Shown in pieces: positions 1-7,537 of a stretch of DNA of 46,142 nucleotides; the stretch's first letter is position 1; each line of letters opens with the position of its first letter. The notes under the pieces are model-generated. The model was not told the DNA's origin. It saw only the letters and a program-made list of their open reading frames with translations, and searched no databases. The position numbers and the translations under genes are program-made. The DNA comes from Streptosporangiales bacterium (GTDB lineage Bacteria; Actinomycetota; Actinomycetes; Streptosporangiales; Streptosporangiaceae), in assembly GCA_009784565.1 (NCBI GenBank), contig WRBL01000007.1:1-46142 (forward strand), in the 5' to 3' direction.

Positions 1-1
1 C

Positions 2-952
2 CTGGTCAACTCGGGCTCGATCACGCTCACCGTGGTCGCCGCGGGCCTGGCCGGCGGAATCACCTGGAACCTGCTGACCTGGCTGCTCGGCATCCCGTCC
101 AGTTCCTCCCACGCCCTCATCGGCGGCGTGATCGGCGCGGCGATGGCCGCGGCGGGCGGCAGCGCCGTGCTGTGGACCGGGCTGGTCTCCAAGGTCATCC
201 TGCCCGCCGTCCTGTCCCCGTTCATCGCGGGGCTCGTCTCCGCCGTGGGAACCTGGCTGCTGTACCGGATGAGCCGGTCCATGACCCCGGCCGCCCGTAA
301 CCACGGGTTCCGGATCGGGCAGATCGGGTCGGCCTGCATGGTGTCCCTGGCCCACGGCACCAACGACGCCCAGAAGACCATGGGCGTCATCACCCTCGCC
401 CTCATCACCAACGGCACGCTCGCCGCGAACTCCCAGGCCCCGTTCTGGGTGATCTTCTCCTGTGCCGTGGCCATCGCCGCCGGCACCTACATCGGCGGCT
501 GGCGGGTCATCCGGACTCTCGGCAAGGGCCTGGTCGAGATCGAATCGCCGCAGGGCATGGCGGCCGAGTCCGCTTCCGCCGCGGTCATCCTTCTCTCGGC
601 CAGCTTCGGGTACTCGCTGTCCACCACCCACGTGGCCACGGGTTCCATCATCGGCACCGGTGTCGGCAAGACCGGCGCCGAGGTCCGGTGGGGCGTGGCC
701 GGCCGGATGGCCACCGCCTGGCTCTTCACGCTGCCGGCCGCCGGCCTCGTGGGAGCCGCGGCCCAGTTCGCCGCCCACGGCATCGGCGGCGACGCCGGGA
801 TCGTCGTCGACCTGGTCATCCTGGTGGCGGTCGTCGCCGTGATCTACTACCGGTCCCGCGCCACCAAGGTCAACCCGGCCAACGTCAACGCCGAATGGAC
901 CGGTTCCGTCGCGCCGCCGGCCCCCGCCGCGCGGGAAAAGGCCACGGCCTGA
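2..952 (+). CDS. pit: PiT-family inorganic phosphate transporter (5' truncated)
   Basis: This is the C-terminal 316 residues of a secondary phosphate permease. The open frame runs in from the window edge, so the N-terminal half with the first GANDxxN-type repeat is missing. Visible family marks are a 'PSSSSHALIGG' segment near the start, 'AHGTNDAQK' (the second PiT signature repeat) about a third of the way in, and 'STTHVATGSIIG' further on. Alternating hydrophobic spans fit a polytopic membrane protein, and the tail is basic and Ala/Pro-rich. The next two genes follow in the order seen in M. tuberculosis around pitA (Rv0545c-Rv0543c), which supports a Pit transporter rather than a PstABC component. 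Family call is confident; substrate is inferred from family. Confidence 0.93.
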   Translation: MVNSGSITLTVVAAGLAGGITWNLLTWLLGIPSSSSHALIGGVIGAAMAAAGGSAVLWTGLVSKVILPAVLSPFIAGLVSAVGTWLLYRMSRSMTPAARNHGFRIGQIGSACMVSLAHGTNDAQKTMGVITLALITNGTLAANSQAPFWVIFSCAVAIAAGTYIGGWRVIRTLGKGLVEIESPQGMAAESASAAVILLSASFGYSLSTTHVATGSIIGTGVGKTGAEVRWGVAGRMATAWLFTLPAAGLVGAAAQFAAHGIGGDAGIVVDLVILVAVVAVIYYRSRATKVNPANVNAEWTGSVAPPAPAAREKATA

Positions 953-974
953 GACCTACCGAGAGGACAACGCT

Positions 975-1244
975 ATGACCTGGATCGATCTCCCCGCGGT
1001 CGGAAAGATCGTGGGCTACGGCCTCCTGGCCGGGGCCGGGCTGCCCGTGCTGTTCGCCGCGGGCATGCTCGCGCTGTCCCGGGGCCCGAGGGCGCGAGCC
1101 GCGACCGCGGGCGCCGGCAACGACACCCTGGTCGGCGGCAGCCCCGTCGGCATGGCCGGGGCGGCGCTCTGCTTCCTCGTCGTGCTGGCCGCCACCGGGT
1201 GGGGCGTGTACGAGATCTACCAGCTCGGCCACCCCAGCCACTGA
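975..1244 (+). CDS. Small two-helix membrane protein downstream of pit
   Basis: An 89-residue protein of unknown function with two hydrophobic helices, about residues 12-32 and 58-80, joined by a short basic loop (RGPRARAA). A GAGAGG ribosome site lies about 10 nt before the ATG. It begins 22 nt after the pit stop and is followed 16 nt later by the DUF3349 gene, so all three are probably one transcript. Its position matches the conserved membrane protein Rv0544c beside pitA in mycobacteria. A role in phosphate transport is inferred from position only. Confidence 0.75.
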   Translation: MTWIDLPAVGKIVGYGLLAGAGLPVLFAAGMLALSRGPRARAATAGAGNDTLVGGSPVGMAGAALCFLVVLAATGWGVYEIYQLGHPSH

Positions 1245-1260
1245 CGACGCGGAGGAACCC

Positions 1261-1833
1261 ATGGAACTGCCAGCCTTTCTGACCTCGATCGTCGGCTGGG
1301 TACGGGCCGGCTATCCGGAAGGGGTACCGGACACCGACTACGTGCCGCTGCTGGCACTGCTGGGCAGCCAGCTGAGCGAGACCGAGATCGAGGAAATCGC
1401 CGGCGAACTGGCGCTCACCGGCGACTCGGACTCGCATACGGCGATGCAGGAGGCGATCAGGGCCGCCACCGACGCCCATCCGAAGGATGTCGACATCGCC
1501 CGGGTCCGGGCCCGGCTCGCCGCCGGAGGCTGGCCGCTGGCGCCGCCGCAGCGCGATCCGGCGCCGTTATTCCTGAGGGGCGCGCGGCCGCCCCCTTATT
1601 ACCAAGGCATCTCTTTGCCGCCGTCGCGGGTGAACGTGCCGGTCTGCCCGCCGTCCGGAAGCGTCACCGCCCACACGATTCCGGCCGCGTCCTGCGAAGG
1701 GGTGCGACTGGGCGTCTTGCCGAGGCCCGGAATCGGGGCCGGGCAGACCGCGTTGACCAGGATTCCGTCGCGCTGCAGTTCCCCGGCCAGCAGCCGGGTC
1801 AGCGCGTTCAGCGCGGCCATCGACACGCTGTAG
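1261..1833 (+). CDS. DUF3349 protein with an aberrant C-terminal readthrough tail
   Basis: Residues 1 to about 95 form a DUF3349-like domain (N-terminal 'LTSIVGWVRAGYPEGVP', then 'LLALLGSQLSETEIEEIA'), a small helical family of unknown function whose mycobacterial member Rv0543c is about 100 residues. A GGAGG site precedes the ATG and the gene follows the pit cluster. After 'GGWPLAPP' the frame does not stop. It continues about 90 low-complexity Pro/Ser/Arg residues, 235 bp of which are antisense to the 3' end of the SDR gene. A TGA in the +1 frame at 1574-1576 is where a normal-length protein would end, so a lost stop or a one-base indel just before it is likely. The domain is well supported; the tail is probably not functional. 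Confidence 0.75.
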   Translation: MELPAFLTSIVGWVRAGYPEGVPDTDYVPLLALLGSQLSETEIEEIAGELALTGDSDSHTAMQEAIRAATDAHPKDVDIARVRARLAAGGWPLAPPQRDPAPLFLRGARPPPYYQGISLPPSRVNVPVCPPSGSVTAHTIPAASCEGVRLGVLPRPGIGAGQTALTRIPSRCSSPASSRVSAFSAAIDTL

Positions 1834-2315
1834 GCCGGCCGGCCGCCCTTCATCTTCGCAAGCGAGCCTTCCTCACCCGAGACGTTCACGATCCTCGGCC
1901 GGGAACTGACCCGGAGCAGCGGCAGCAGTTCCTGGGTCAGCCGCCACGCGCCGAACACGTTCATGTCCAGGGCCTCGGCGACCGGGGACAGGTCCGTGCT
2001 CATGGCCATGCCCCACTTGTCGGGCGGCCCGGATGCGTTGTTGACCAGCGCGTCCACCCGGCCGTACCGCTCCTTGACCCACTTCCCCAGGGCCGTGACG
2101 TTGACCGAGTTATCCACCTCGATATGGCGGGGCGTGACGCGCTCGCCGTCCGGGTCGATCTCCTTGGCGGAGACCTCCGCCTCCTCGAGGTCGCGACCGC
2201 CCATCACGACCGCGTACCGGATAGCCGCGAGCCTCCGGCACACTTCCAGCCCGGTACCGGAGCTGCCGTTCGCGACCACGGCGACCGGCAGCTCAGAGCG
2301 CACTGGCATCGTCAC
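1599..2315 (-). CDS. Short-chain dehydrogenase/reductase family protein, catalytic Lys replaced by Met
   Basis: A 238-residue Rossmann-fold protein of normal classical-SDR length. The dinucleotide-binding loop is 'ANGSSGTGLEV' near residue 15, a variant of TGxxxGxG. The 'NNASG' motif is near residue 92 and the catalytic-Ser strand reads 'VNVSGEEG'. The active-site YxxxK reads Y-S-V-S-M: Tyr162 is present but position 166 is ATG (Met), where Lys is nearly invariant. The 'PG' motif region is also altered (APIPGLGKTPS). Start is GTG 2315, with an ATG two codons later as an alternative; neither has a strong ribosome site. It converges with and overlaps the DUF3349 reading frame. It may be a non-catalytic SDR fold or a slightly decayed enzyme; substrate unknown. 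Confidence 0.85.
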   Translation of the reverse strand: MTMPVRSELPVAVVANGSSGTGLEVCRRLAAIRYAVVMGGRDLEEAEVSAKEIDPDGERVTPRHIEVDNSVNVTALGKWVKERYGRVDALVNNASGPPDKWGMAMSTDLSPVAEALDMNVFGAWRLTQELLPLLRVSSRPRIVNVSGEEGSLAKMKGGRPAYSVSMAALNALTRLLAGELQRDGILVNAVCPAPIPGLGKTPSRTPSQDAAGIVWAVTLPDGGQTGTFTRDGGKEMPW

Positions 2316-2560
2316 CGCTTACCACCGCGAAGGAACCCATACCACCTATCTTGCCATCGAGATCCAGAGCGGGCGCGGCGTTACCTCCAGACGCTGCCAG
2401 GGCGTTACATTCTCGCGGAAAAAAATCCGGCCGCCCGGGTAAACCGCCGCCGGCTACGAGCCGTCACACTTATGAGGCTCGGCGAAAGCGGGACGCCGGG
2501 CCTCATCTATTTCCAGGGGCCCTCTGCGGCATTCGCCCCTAATCGCCACGTACTACCGAC

Positions 2561-2566
2561 TATCTT
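2561..2566 (+). promoter_or_regulatory. Putative -10 element (TATCTT) of a leaderless gene
   Basis: A TANNNT hexamer ends 7 nt before the ATG at 2574. No Shine-Dalgarno sequence is seen between them, so transcription probably starts at or next to the start codon. No clear -35 box. Confidence 0.4.
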
Positions 2567-2573
2567 CGGTTTC

Positions 2574-2786
2574 ATGCCTTACGTTGACGATGATCAGAGT
2601 GCCAGCACCGCCCAGTTCCAGGCCTTCGCCAAGGGCGAGCTCAAGGGGCCGGGCCTGGACCAGGGCGATGACCTGCCGACCGCCTGGGAGATGGGCGCCC
2701 CCAAGTCCCAGGTCTGGAAGCTCGTCGGCATCGTGGTGGCGGTCGCCGTCGTCATCGCCGTCATCGCGGCCCTGATGGCCAGTTAG
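2574..2786 (+). CDS. Small tail-anchored membrane protein, function unknown
   Basis: A 70-residue protein with an acidic soluble N-terminus (MPYVDDDQSAS), a middle stretch with 'GPGLDQGDDLPTAWEMG', and one strong C-terminal transmembrane helix of Val/Ile/Ala (about residues 50-68) ending within 'LMAS'. The frame stays open far upstream, but only this ATG gives a sensible protein and it lies just after a TATCTT hexamer, suggesting a leaderless message. Its stop interlocks with the convergent LacI stop (bases TTAG, 2783-2786). I do not recognise the family. Confidence 0.7.
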   Translation: MPYVDDDQSASTAQFQAFAKGELKGPGLDQGDDLPTAWEMGAPKSQVWKLVGIVVAVAVVIAVIAALMAS

Positions 2787-3784
2787 TCCGCAGGCGGGAA
2801 CTCCGCCGATCCCCGCGCGACGAGCGTGGCCGGAATCTGAACCTTCCGGTCCGGCCCGCTGTACCCGTCGAGCCTGCCGAAGAGAAGCTCGGCCGCGGCC
2901 CGCCCGACTTCCGCGGGGTCATACGAGACAACGGTCAGGCGCGGGGCCAGGTGCTCCGCCATGTCGAAGGCACCGAACCCGACCACCGCCATCCGCCGGG
3001 AGCCGCCCGTCGGCCCGAGCGTACGCAGGGCCAGGGCGGTGTAGTCCCGGCTGGCGCAGAACACCGCGGTCACGGCCGAGTTCAGCAGCCCCTCCGGGGT
3101 CAGCGAGGTCCAGGCCTCGTCGACCGGCAGCCCGGCTTTGGCCATCGCCTCGGAGTAGCCGCCCAGCAGCTGGCGGCTCCGGTAGGCGGAGTGGTCCCCG
3201 CCCAGGAAGCCGATGCGCCGGTGCCCCTGGGCGATCAGGTGCTCTACTCCCGCCCGGGCGGCGCCGTGTTCGTCCACCAGGGCCGTGTCGGCGTCCATCG
3301 TGACCGGCGGGCGCAGCACGAACACCGCGGCGATCCCCGCCTCGATCTCCGATCTCAGGTAGTCGTGATCGCCCGGCGTCGGCACGATAATCAGCCCGTC
3401 GACCCGCCGTGCGCACAGGCTCAGCGTCAATTGCTCTTCCCGGGCCGGATCCGAGTCCGTCGAACCGGTGAACAGCAGGAACCCGTGCTCGCGGGCCACT
3501 TCCTCCACTCCCCGGCCCAGGGCTGCGCTTTCCCGGTCAGCCCAGTTCTCCGCGATGTACCCCAGCGTCGCGGTCCGTCCCGTGCGCAGCAGCCGGGCGC
3601 TCTCGTTCCGGCGGAACCCCAGCTCGGTGATCGCGTCCTGCACCCGGCTGGCCGTTTCCGGGGTGACTCCCGGCTCCCCGTTCACCACTCGGGACACCGT
3701 CTTCAGCGCCACCCCGGCCCGCAGCGCGACGTCTTTCATCGTGGGCCGGGAACCACCATGCCCGGCAGATATGTGATTGTTCAT
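2783..3784 (-). CDS. LacI/GalR-family transcriptional regulator
   Basis: A 333-residue sugar-responsive type repressor. The N-terminal helix-turn-helix is at about residues 16-40 ('MKDVALRAGVALKTVSRVVNG') with the usual hinge ('RRNESARLLRTGRT'), followed by a periplasmic-binding-like sensor domain to the end ('GLIIVPTPG', 'GHRRIGFLGGDHS'). I chose the ATG at 3784 because GGGGGAG lies directly before it; the frame could start 15 codons earlier at 3829 but without a ribosome site. No sugar transport or catabolic genes are adjacent, so the target is unknown. An inverted repeat 33-57 nt upstream may be an autoregulatory operator or mRNA hairpin. Confidence 0.9.
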   Translation of the reverse strand: MNNHISAGHGGSRPTMKDVALRAGVALKTVSRVVNGEPGVTPETASRVQDAITELGFRRNESARLLRTGRTATLGYIAENWADRESAALGRGVEEVAREHGFLLFTGSTDSDPAREEQLTLSLCARRVDGLIIVPTPGDHDYLRSEIEAGIAAVFVLRPPVTMDADTALVDEHGAARAGVEHLIAQGHRRIGFLGGDHSAYRSRQLLGGYSEAMAKAGLPVDEAWTSLTPEGLLNSAVTAVFCASRDYTALALRTLGPTGGSRRMAVVGFGAFDMAEHLAPRLTVVSYDPAEVGRAAAELLFGRLDGYSGPDRKVQIPATLVARGSAEFPPAD

Positions 3785-3816
3785 CGCTCCCCCCGAATCA
3801 AGTGTGCTCCACAACC

Positions 3817-3841
3817 GGGCCGCGGACACTCCTCGCGGCCC
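3817..3841. promoter_or_regulatory. 8-bp inverted repeat upstream of lacI-type gene
   Basis: GGGCCGCG at 3817-3824 and its exact complement CGCGGCCC at 3834-3841 are separated by 9 nt. It lies between the LacI start (3784) and the rightward genes. It could be an operator or an mRNA leader hairpin; GC-rich dyads also arise by chance in this genome. Confidence 0.35.
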
Positions 3842-3920
3842 TGAAGTTGATCACGTTGTCGGGATCTTCCCAGGCCAGCCCTCTCCCGCGCCACCCCCTC
3901 AGACGGGATAATCAGGGAGC

Positions 3921-4022
3921 ATGGGGCGATACGCGTTCCCGCGCATCCGGCTGGGCGCCCGCGACCGGGCCCGGCTCGTCGTCCTCGCCTGCCAGCACGG
4001 ACTAGCCCGACGGCAGGACTAA
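3921..4022 (+). CDS. Possible 33-residue Arg-rich leader peptide
   Basis: An ATG at 3921, preceded by a CAGGGAGC ribosome-like sequence, opens a 33-codon frame ending TAA at 4020-4022, four bases before the GTG start of the methyltransferase. The peptide has nine Arg residues and no recognised domain. Position and spacing suggest translational coupling or a leader peptide. It may be only a chance ORF; conservation of the peptide would decide. Confidence 0.3.
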   Translation: MGRYAFPRIRLGARDRARLVVLACQHGLARRQD

Positions 4023-4025
4023 GAT

Positions 4026-5066
4026 GTGAAACCCATGAGCCGCTACGCCTTCCTGCTTCTGCCGTCGTTCAACCGCGTGTACGCGGCGGCCTCCGCCGAA
4101 TTGGCCCGGGCCGAGCTGGAGGTCTTCGCCACGGCCCTGGACGGTCGCGTCGACGAGATCGGGACCAGCGACATCGCCGGGGTTCCGTACATCACCTTCG
4201 ACTGCGACGGACTCACCGAACGCGACGCGGCCCGGCTCGGGAACCTGTCGTCGCTGTACGCCCTGTTCGAGGTCACCGGCTCAGACACACTGCGCCCCGT
4301 GGCGGCGCCTCGCCTGGACCGGCTGGACGACGATCTTCTGACCATCCTCAAGTACCAGGGCAAGACCAACGAGCAGTTCACCAAGCTGCTGCTCAACGTC
4401 ACGCTGCTGTCGTCCCGCTTCGCCGCGGAGATGCTGACCCGGAAGGTCAGCGTCCTGGATCCGCTGTGCGGCCGGGGCACCACCTTGAACCAGGCCCTCA
4501 TGTACGGCTTCGACGCCTACGGCATGGACATCGACAAGCGGGACATCGAGGCGTACTCGGCCTTCATCCGGCGCTGGCTGAAAGACAAGCGGCTCAAGCA
4601 CCAGGCCGAGTTCATCCCCGTGCGCCGGGAGAAGAAGCTTGTCGCCCGCCGGCTGCAGGCTTCCTTCGCTGCGAGCAAGGACGACTACAAGGCCGGTGAC
4701 GTGCAGCGCCTCGACGTCGTGCTCGCCGACGCGAGCCGGGCTCCGGAGTTTTTCAAGGCCTCCTCGGCCGACCTGGTCGTCGCCGACCTGCCCTACGGAA
4801 TCCAGCACGGCAGCACGGCCGGACCCGGTCTGGCCCGCAGCCCGCTGGAGCTTCTCGCCCGGTGCGCGCCCGGATGGGCGAAGGTGCTGCGGTCCGGGGG
4901 CGCCCTGGGCATCTCGTGGAACACCTTCGTCGCGAGCCGCGATGACGCGGCGGACGAACTGGCCGCCGCGGGTCTCGAGGTGCTGGACGACGGCCCGTAC
5001 CTGAAATTCCGGCACCGGGTGGACCAGGCGATCAACCGGGACATCCTCGTCGCCTGGAAACCGTAG
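4026..5066 (+). CDS. TRM11-like SAM-dependent RNA (or DNA) methyltransferase
   Basis: A 346-residue class I methyltransferase. The SAM-binding motif 'DPLCGRGTT' is at residues 145-153, followed by an acidic ribose-binding strand ('YGMDIDKRD'). The target-amino motif reads 'DLPYG' at 254-258, the (N/D)PPY-like form found in tRNA guanine-N2 methyltransferases (TRM11/TrmG10 type). The first ~110 residues could be a divergent THUMP-like RNA-binding part, but I cannot confirm that. GTG 4026 gives the longest form; ATG 4035 is equally possible. It stands alone between divergent regulators, after a possible leader ORF. RNA is the more likely substrate by family; DNA cannot be excluded. Confidence 0.82.
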   Translation: MKPMSRYAFLLLPSFNRVYAAASAELARAELEVFATALDGRVDEIGTSDIAGVPYITFDCDGLTERDAARLGNLSSLYALFEVTGSDTLRPVAAPRLDRLDDDLLTILKYQGKTNEQFTKLLLNVTLLSSRFAAEMLTRKVSVLDPLCGRGTTLNQALMYGFDAYGMDIDKRDIEAYSAFIRRWLKDKRLKHQAEFIPVRREKKLVARRLQASFAASKDDYKAGDVQRLDVVLADASRAPEFFKASSADLVVADLPYGIQHGSTAGPGLARSPLELLARCAPGWAKVLRSGGALGISWNTFVASRDDAADELAAAGLEVLDDGPYLKFRHRVDQAINRDILVAWKP

Positions 5067-5200
5067 GCGTATTCCCGCCGGAGTACGCACGATGCCTCCC
5101 GGCGTACAACGACCCCGGCCGGGCGAACCCGTCACCGGCCCGACGTCACCTGCGCGGATTGACCGGATTTGTGCATCTGTGCGGATAGATCATCAGCGTC

Positions 5201-5206
5201 TATAGT
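5201..5206 (+). promoter_or_regulatory. Putative -10 element (TATAGT) of leaderless lysR-type gene
   Basis: A near-consensus TATAGT ends 6 nt before the ATG at 5213. There is no ribosome site between, so the mRNA probably begins at the ATG. No obvious -35 hexamer at 17-18 nt. Confidence 0.55.
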
Positions 5207-5212
5207 CGTTGC

Positions 5213-6205
5213 ATGCTGGACGTCACGAGACTCCGGGTGCTCGTCGCCGTCGCCCGGCACGGGTCGGTGACGGCCGCCGCCCATGCCCTCAACTACGCCC
5301 AGCCCTCGGTCAGCCACCACCTGGCCCGGCTGGAGGCCGAGACGGGCACCAAGCTCATTCAGCGGGCCGGCCGCGGCATCCGGCTCACCGACGCCGGGCG
5401 GCTGCTGGCCGAGCGGGCCTCTGAGGTCATCGGACGCCTCGACGCGGCCGAGAACGAGCTCGCCGTCTACAGCGGCCTGCGCGCCGGACGGCTGCGGCTG
5501 GCCGCCTTCCCGTCGGCCCTGTCGACCCTGGTGCCCTCGGCCGCGGCCATGCTGCGGGACAAGCACCCCAGTGTCGACCTTCGGCTCACCGAGGCCGAGC
5601 CGCCCGAGGCCCTGCGCATGCTGCGCGCCGGATACGTGGACGTGGCCCTGATCTTCCGGCACGAGGCCGACGCGGGGCCCTCGGGGCCCTCGGGGCCCTC
5701 GGGTCCCGAGGCGCCCGGCCCCGGGACGGAAACGTCTCCGGATCCGGACGAGCACGACCTGCGCGAGCAGGTGCTCCTGGAGGAGCCGGTGCATGTCATC
5801 GCGCCCGTTGACGGACCCGCCCATAGCGATGCCGCGCCCGCCGCCGCGATCCACGAGATGTGGCCCGCGGACCTGGCCCGTTTCTCCGGGCAGCGCTGGA
5901 TCGCGGGCTGCGACCGGTGCCGGGAGCACCTGCTCAAGCAGTGCGCCGCTGCGGGCTTCAGTCCGCGGATCGCGTTCACCACCGACGACTTCGTCGCCGT
6001 CCAGGCCCTGGTCTCGGCCGGGCTCGGGCTGGCCCTGCTGCCCGGGCTGGCGCTGCGCGCGGCCCGCAATCCCGGCATCCGGGCGGTCCGCCTGCGCGGC
6101 ACCCGCCGCAGCGTGGTCGCCGTCCGCTACGGCGAGCCGCCCGACCCCCCGGCCACCGCTCTCCTGCTCGACACCCTCAGGTCTGCGGCTGAGGAGAATC
6201 CTTAG
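5213..6205 (+). CDS. LysR-family transcriptional regulator with a Gly-Pro-Ser insert
   Basis: A 330-residue regulator. The N-terminal winged helix-turn-helix (about residues 1-60: 'LRVLVAVARHGSVTAAAHALN', 'QPSVSHHLARLE') is followed by the dimer helix and a two-lobed effector domain. Between 'ALIFRHE' and 'EPVHVIAPV' sits a hydrophilic insert of about 27 residues that begins with three GPS repeats, made by tandem 9-bp DNA units at 5674-5700. The start follows a TATAGT hexamer and appears leaderless. The 3' end overlaps the convergent acyltransferase by 29 bp. No divergent target gene lies next to it, so its regulon is not evident. Confidence 0.9.
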   Translation: MLDVTRLRVLVAVARHGSVTAAAHALNYAQPSVSHHLARLEAETGTKLIQRAGRGIRLTDAGRLLAERASEVIGRLDAAENELAVYSGLRAGRLRLAAFPSALSTLVPSAAAMLRDKHPSVDLRLTEAEPPEALRMLRAGYVDVALIFRHEADAGPSGPSGPSGPEAPGPGTETSPDPDEHDLREQVLLEEPVHVIAPVDGPAHSDAAPAAAIHEMWPADLARFSGQRWIAGCDRCREHLLKQCAAAGFSPRIAFTTDDFVAVQALVSAGLGLALLPGLALRAARNPGIRAVRLRGTRRSVVAVRYGEPPDPPATALLLDTLRSAAEENP

Positions 6206-7523
6206 CCGGAACGGCGACGGGTTCCCGGGGCGCGGCCAGCCTTTTCGATGTCTTGCGGCCGAGCTTCTGCATAGGCTTCTCGACTCCGTAGTAGCCCGCG
6301 GCGCTCGCGGCCAGGATGAGAAGCACAAGCCCCACGCCCAGCAGAATCTGGATCCCCAGCGGGTGCGTCTGGTGCAGCACCGGGATGTCCCGGTAGGCGT
6401 CGAAGACCAGGGGGTGGAGAAGGTAGACCGAGTAGCTGACCAGCCCGAGCCATGCCAGCGCGCGCGGGATCCGGAACCGGCGGACCGCCAGGCCGAGACC
6501 GAACGTGACCCCGGCCAGCACCAGGGAACTCACCCACTGCCAGCGCCACTGGCCGCCGTAGGACCAGCCGTCGGCCAGTCCGGCCGCCAGCGTCAGCGCG
6601 AGCACAGCCGCGGAGACCGCGGCCGCCGTCCGCTTGCGGACCTGCCCCTGCTCAGCCCGGTAGATCAGGGTGCCGGTGAACATCAGGGCCAGGATCGTGC
6701 CGCCGGACCAGGGGTAGGGGTAGCTCTGGTTGAACAGCATCAGGATCAGGGCGGCCACCGCGGCGACCGTCGCGCCGATCCGGGTGAGCCGGCCTCGCTC
6801 GGTCGCGGCCAGGATGATTCCGGCGCCGATGATGACGTCGGCGACGCCGATCAGGGCGAGCTGGCCGTGTCCTCCGAACCGTCCCCCGGCCCAGGCCCAG
6901 CTCGCGAGGGCCCCCATCGGGAGGACCGCGCCGAGCACCAGGGCCCCGGTCGCGCTGGTCAGGGCATAGGTCCCGCTGCGGCGGTGAGCGTTCCAGCTGA
7001 ACAGCGCGGCCAGCAGCAGGTAGAAGACCATCTCGTAGGAGAGGGTCCAGGTGACGTTGGGGACGTTGACGCCGGTGAGCAGGTTGGGCAGCATGAGCGC
7101 CCAGGAAGCCAGCGACTGCAGCGGATGGTTCTCCGCGCCGTAGATCTTCCCGAAACCGGTGTAGTAGGCCAGCGCGGACAGCGCGATGGCCACGAGGTAC
7201 ATCGGGTACAGCCGGAAGGCCCGGCTGATCCAGAACGACCGCACGCTGCCCTTGCGTTCCAGGGAGGCCGGGATGATGTACCCGCTCACCAGGAAGAACA
7301 CGAACACCCCGTACTGGCCGAAGTTCAGCACCTGGTACAGGAAGTCCCGGGCGGGCTGCAGCAGCAGCGTAGTGCCGTGGTCGAAAACCACGCAGAGCGC
7401 CGCGAACCCGCGCAGTGCGTCAAGCCAGGCCAGACGCCGATCCGGGGAACGTTTCCCTGAGCCGCGCTTTCCCAATACATGGGGTTGCGTGTCGATTACT
7501 GCCTCAGCGGACTGTGCATGCAC
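6177..7523 (-). CDS. Acyltransferase-3 (OafA/NodX-like) membrane protein, copy 1
   Basis: A 448-residue integral membrane acyltransferase of the type that O-acetylates or acylates surface glycans and lipids. The family start 'LDALRGFAALCVVFDH' has the Arg and His expected at the active site. 'GVFVFFLVSGYIIP' and 'WTLSYEMVFYLLLA' follow, with about ten hydrophobic spans, and it ends 'VSYSVYLLHPLVF...YYGVEKPM' and a basic Pro-rich tail. The GTG start at 7523 has no clear ribosome site and lies 14 nt from the divergent MarR start. A close paralog lies 0.5 kb away at 8040-9431. Acyl donor and acceptor are unknown. Confidence 0.88.
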   Translation of the reverse strand: MHAQSAEAVIDTQPHVLGKRGSGKRSPDRRLAWLDALRGFAALCVVFDHGTTLLLQPARDFLYQVLNFGQYGVFVFFLVSGYIIPASLERKGSVRSFWISRAFRLYPMYLVAIALSALAYYTGFGKIYGAENHPLQSLASWALMLPNLLTGVNVPNVTWTLSYEMVFYLLLAALFSWNAHRRSGTYALTSATGALVLGAVLPMGALASWAWAGGRFGGHGQLALIGVADVIIGAGIILAATERGRLTRIGATVAAVAALILMLFNQSYPYPWSGGTILALMFTGTLIYRAEQGQVRKRTAAAVSAAVLALTLAAGLADGWSYGGQWRWQWVSSLVLAGVTFGLGLAVRRFRIPRALAWLGLVSYSVYLLHPLVFDAYRDIPVLHQTHPLGIQILLGVGLVLLILAASAAGYYGVEKPMQKLGRKTSKRLAAPREPVAVPAKDSPQPQT

Positions 7524-7525
7524 GA

Positions 7526-7531
7526 TAAGTT
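7526..7531 (+). promoter_or_regulatory. Putative -10 element (TAAGTT) of leaderless marR-type gene
   Basis: TAAGTT ends 6 nt before the ATG at 7538, with no ribosome site between. It lies in the 14-nt gap separating this gene from the divergent acyltransferase start, so the two must be regulated together or interfere. Confidence 0.45.
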
Positions 7532-7537
7532 TCTTTC

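Noticed and set aside
5793-7460. 555-codon plus-strand open frame, and similar long frames at 12961-15000 and 14259-16502
   Set aside because: These lie antisense to well-supported genes (acyltransferase, ispG, rseP, dxr) and have shadow-type Arg/Gly/His/Glu-rich composition.
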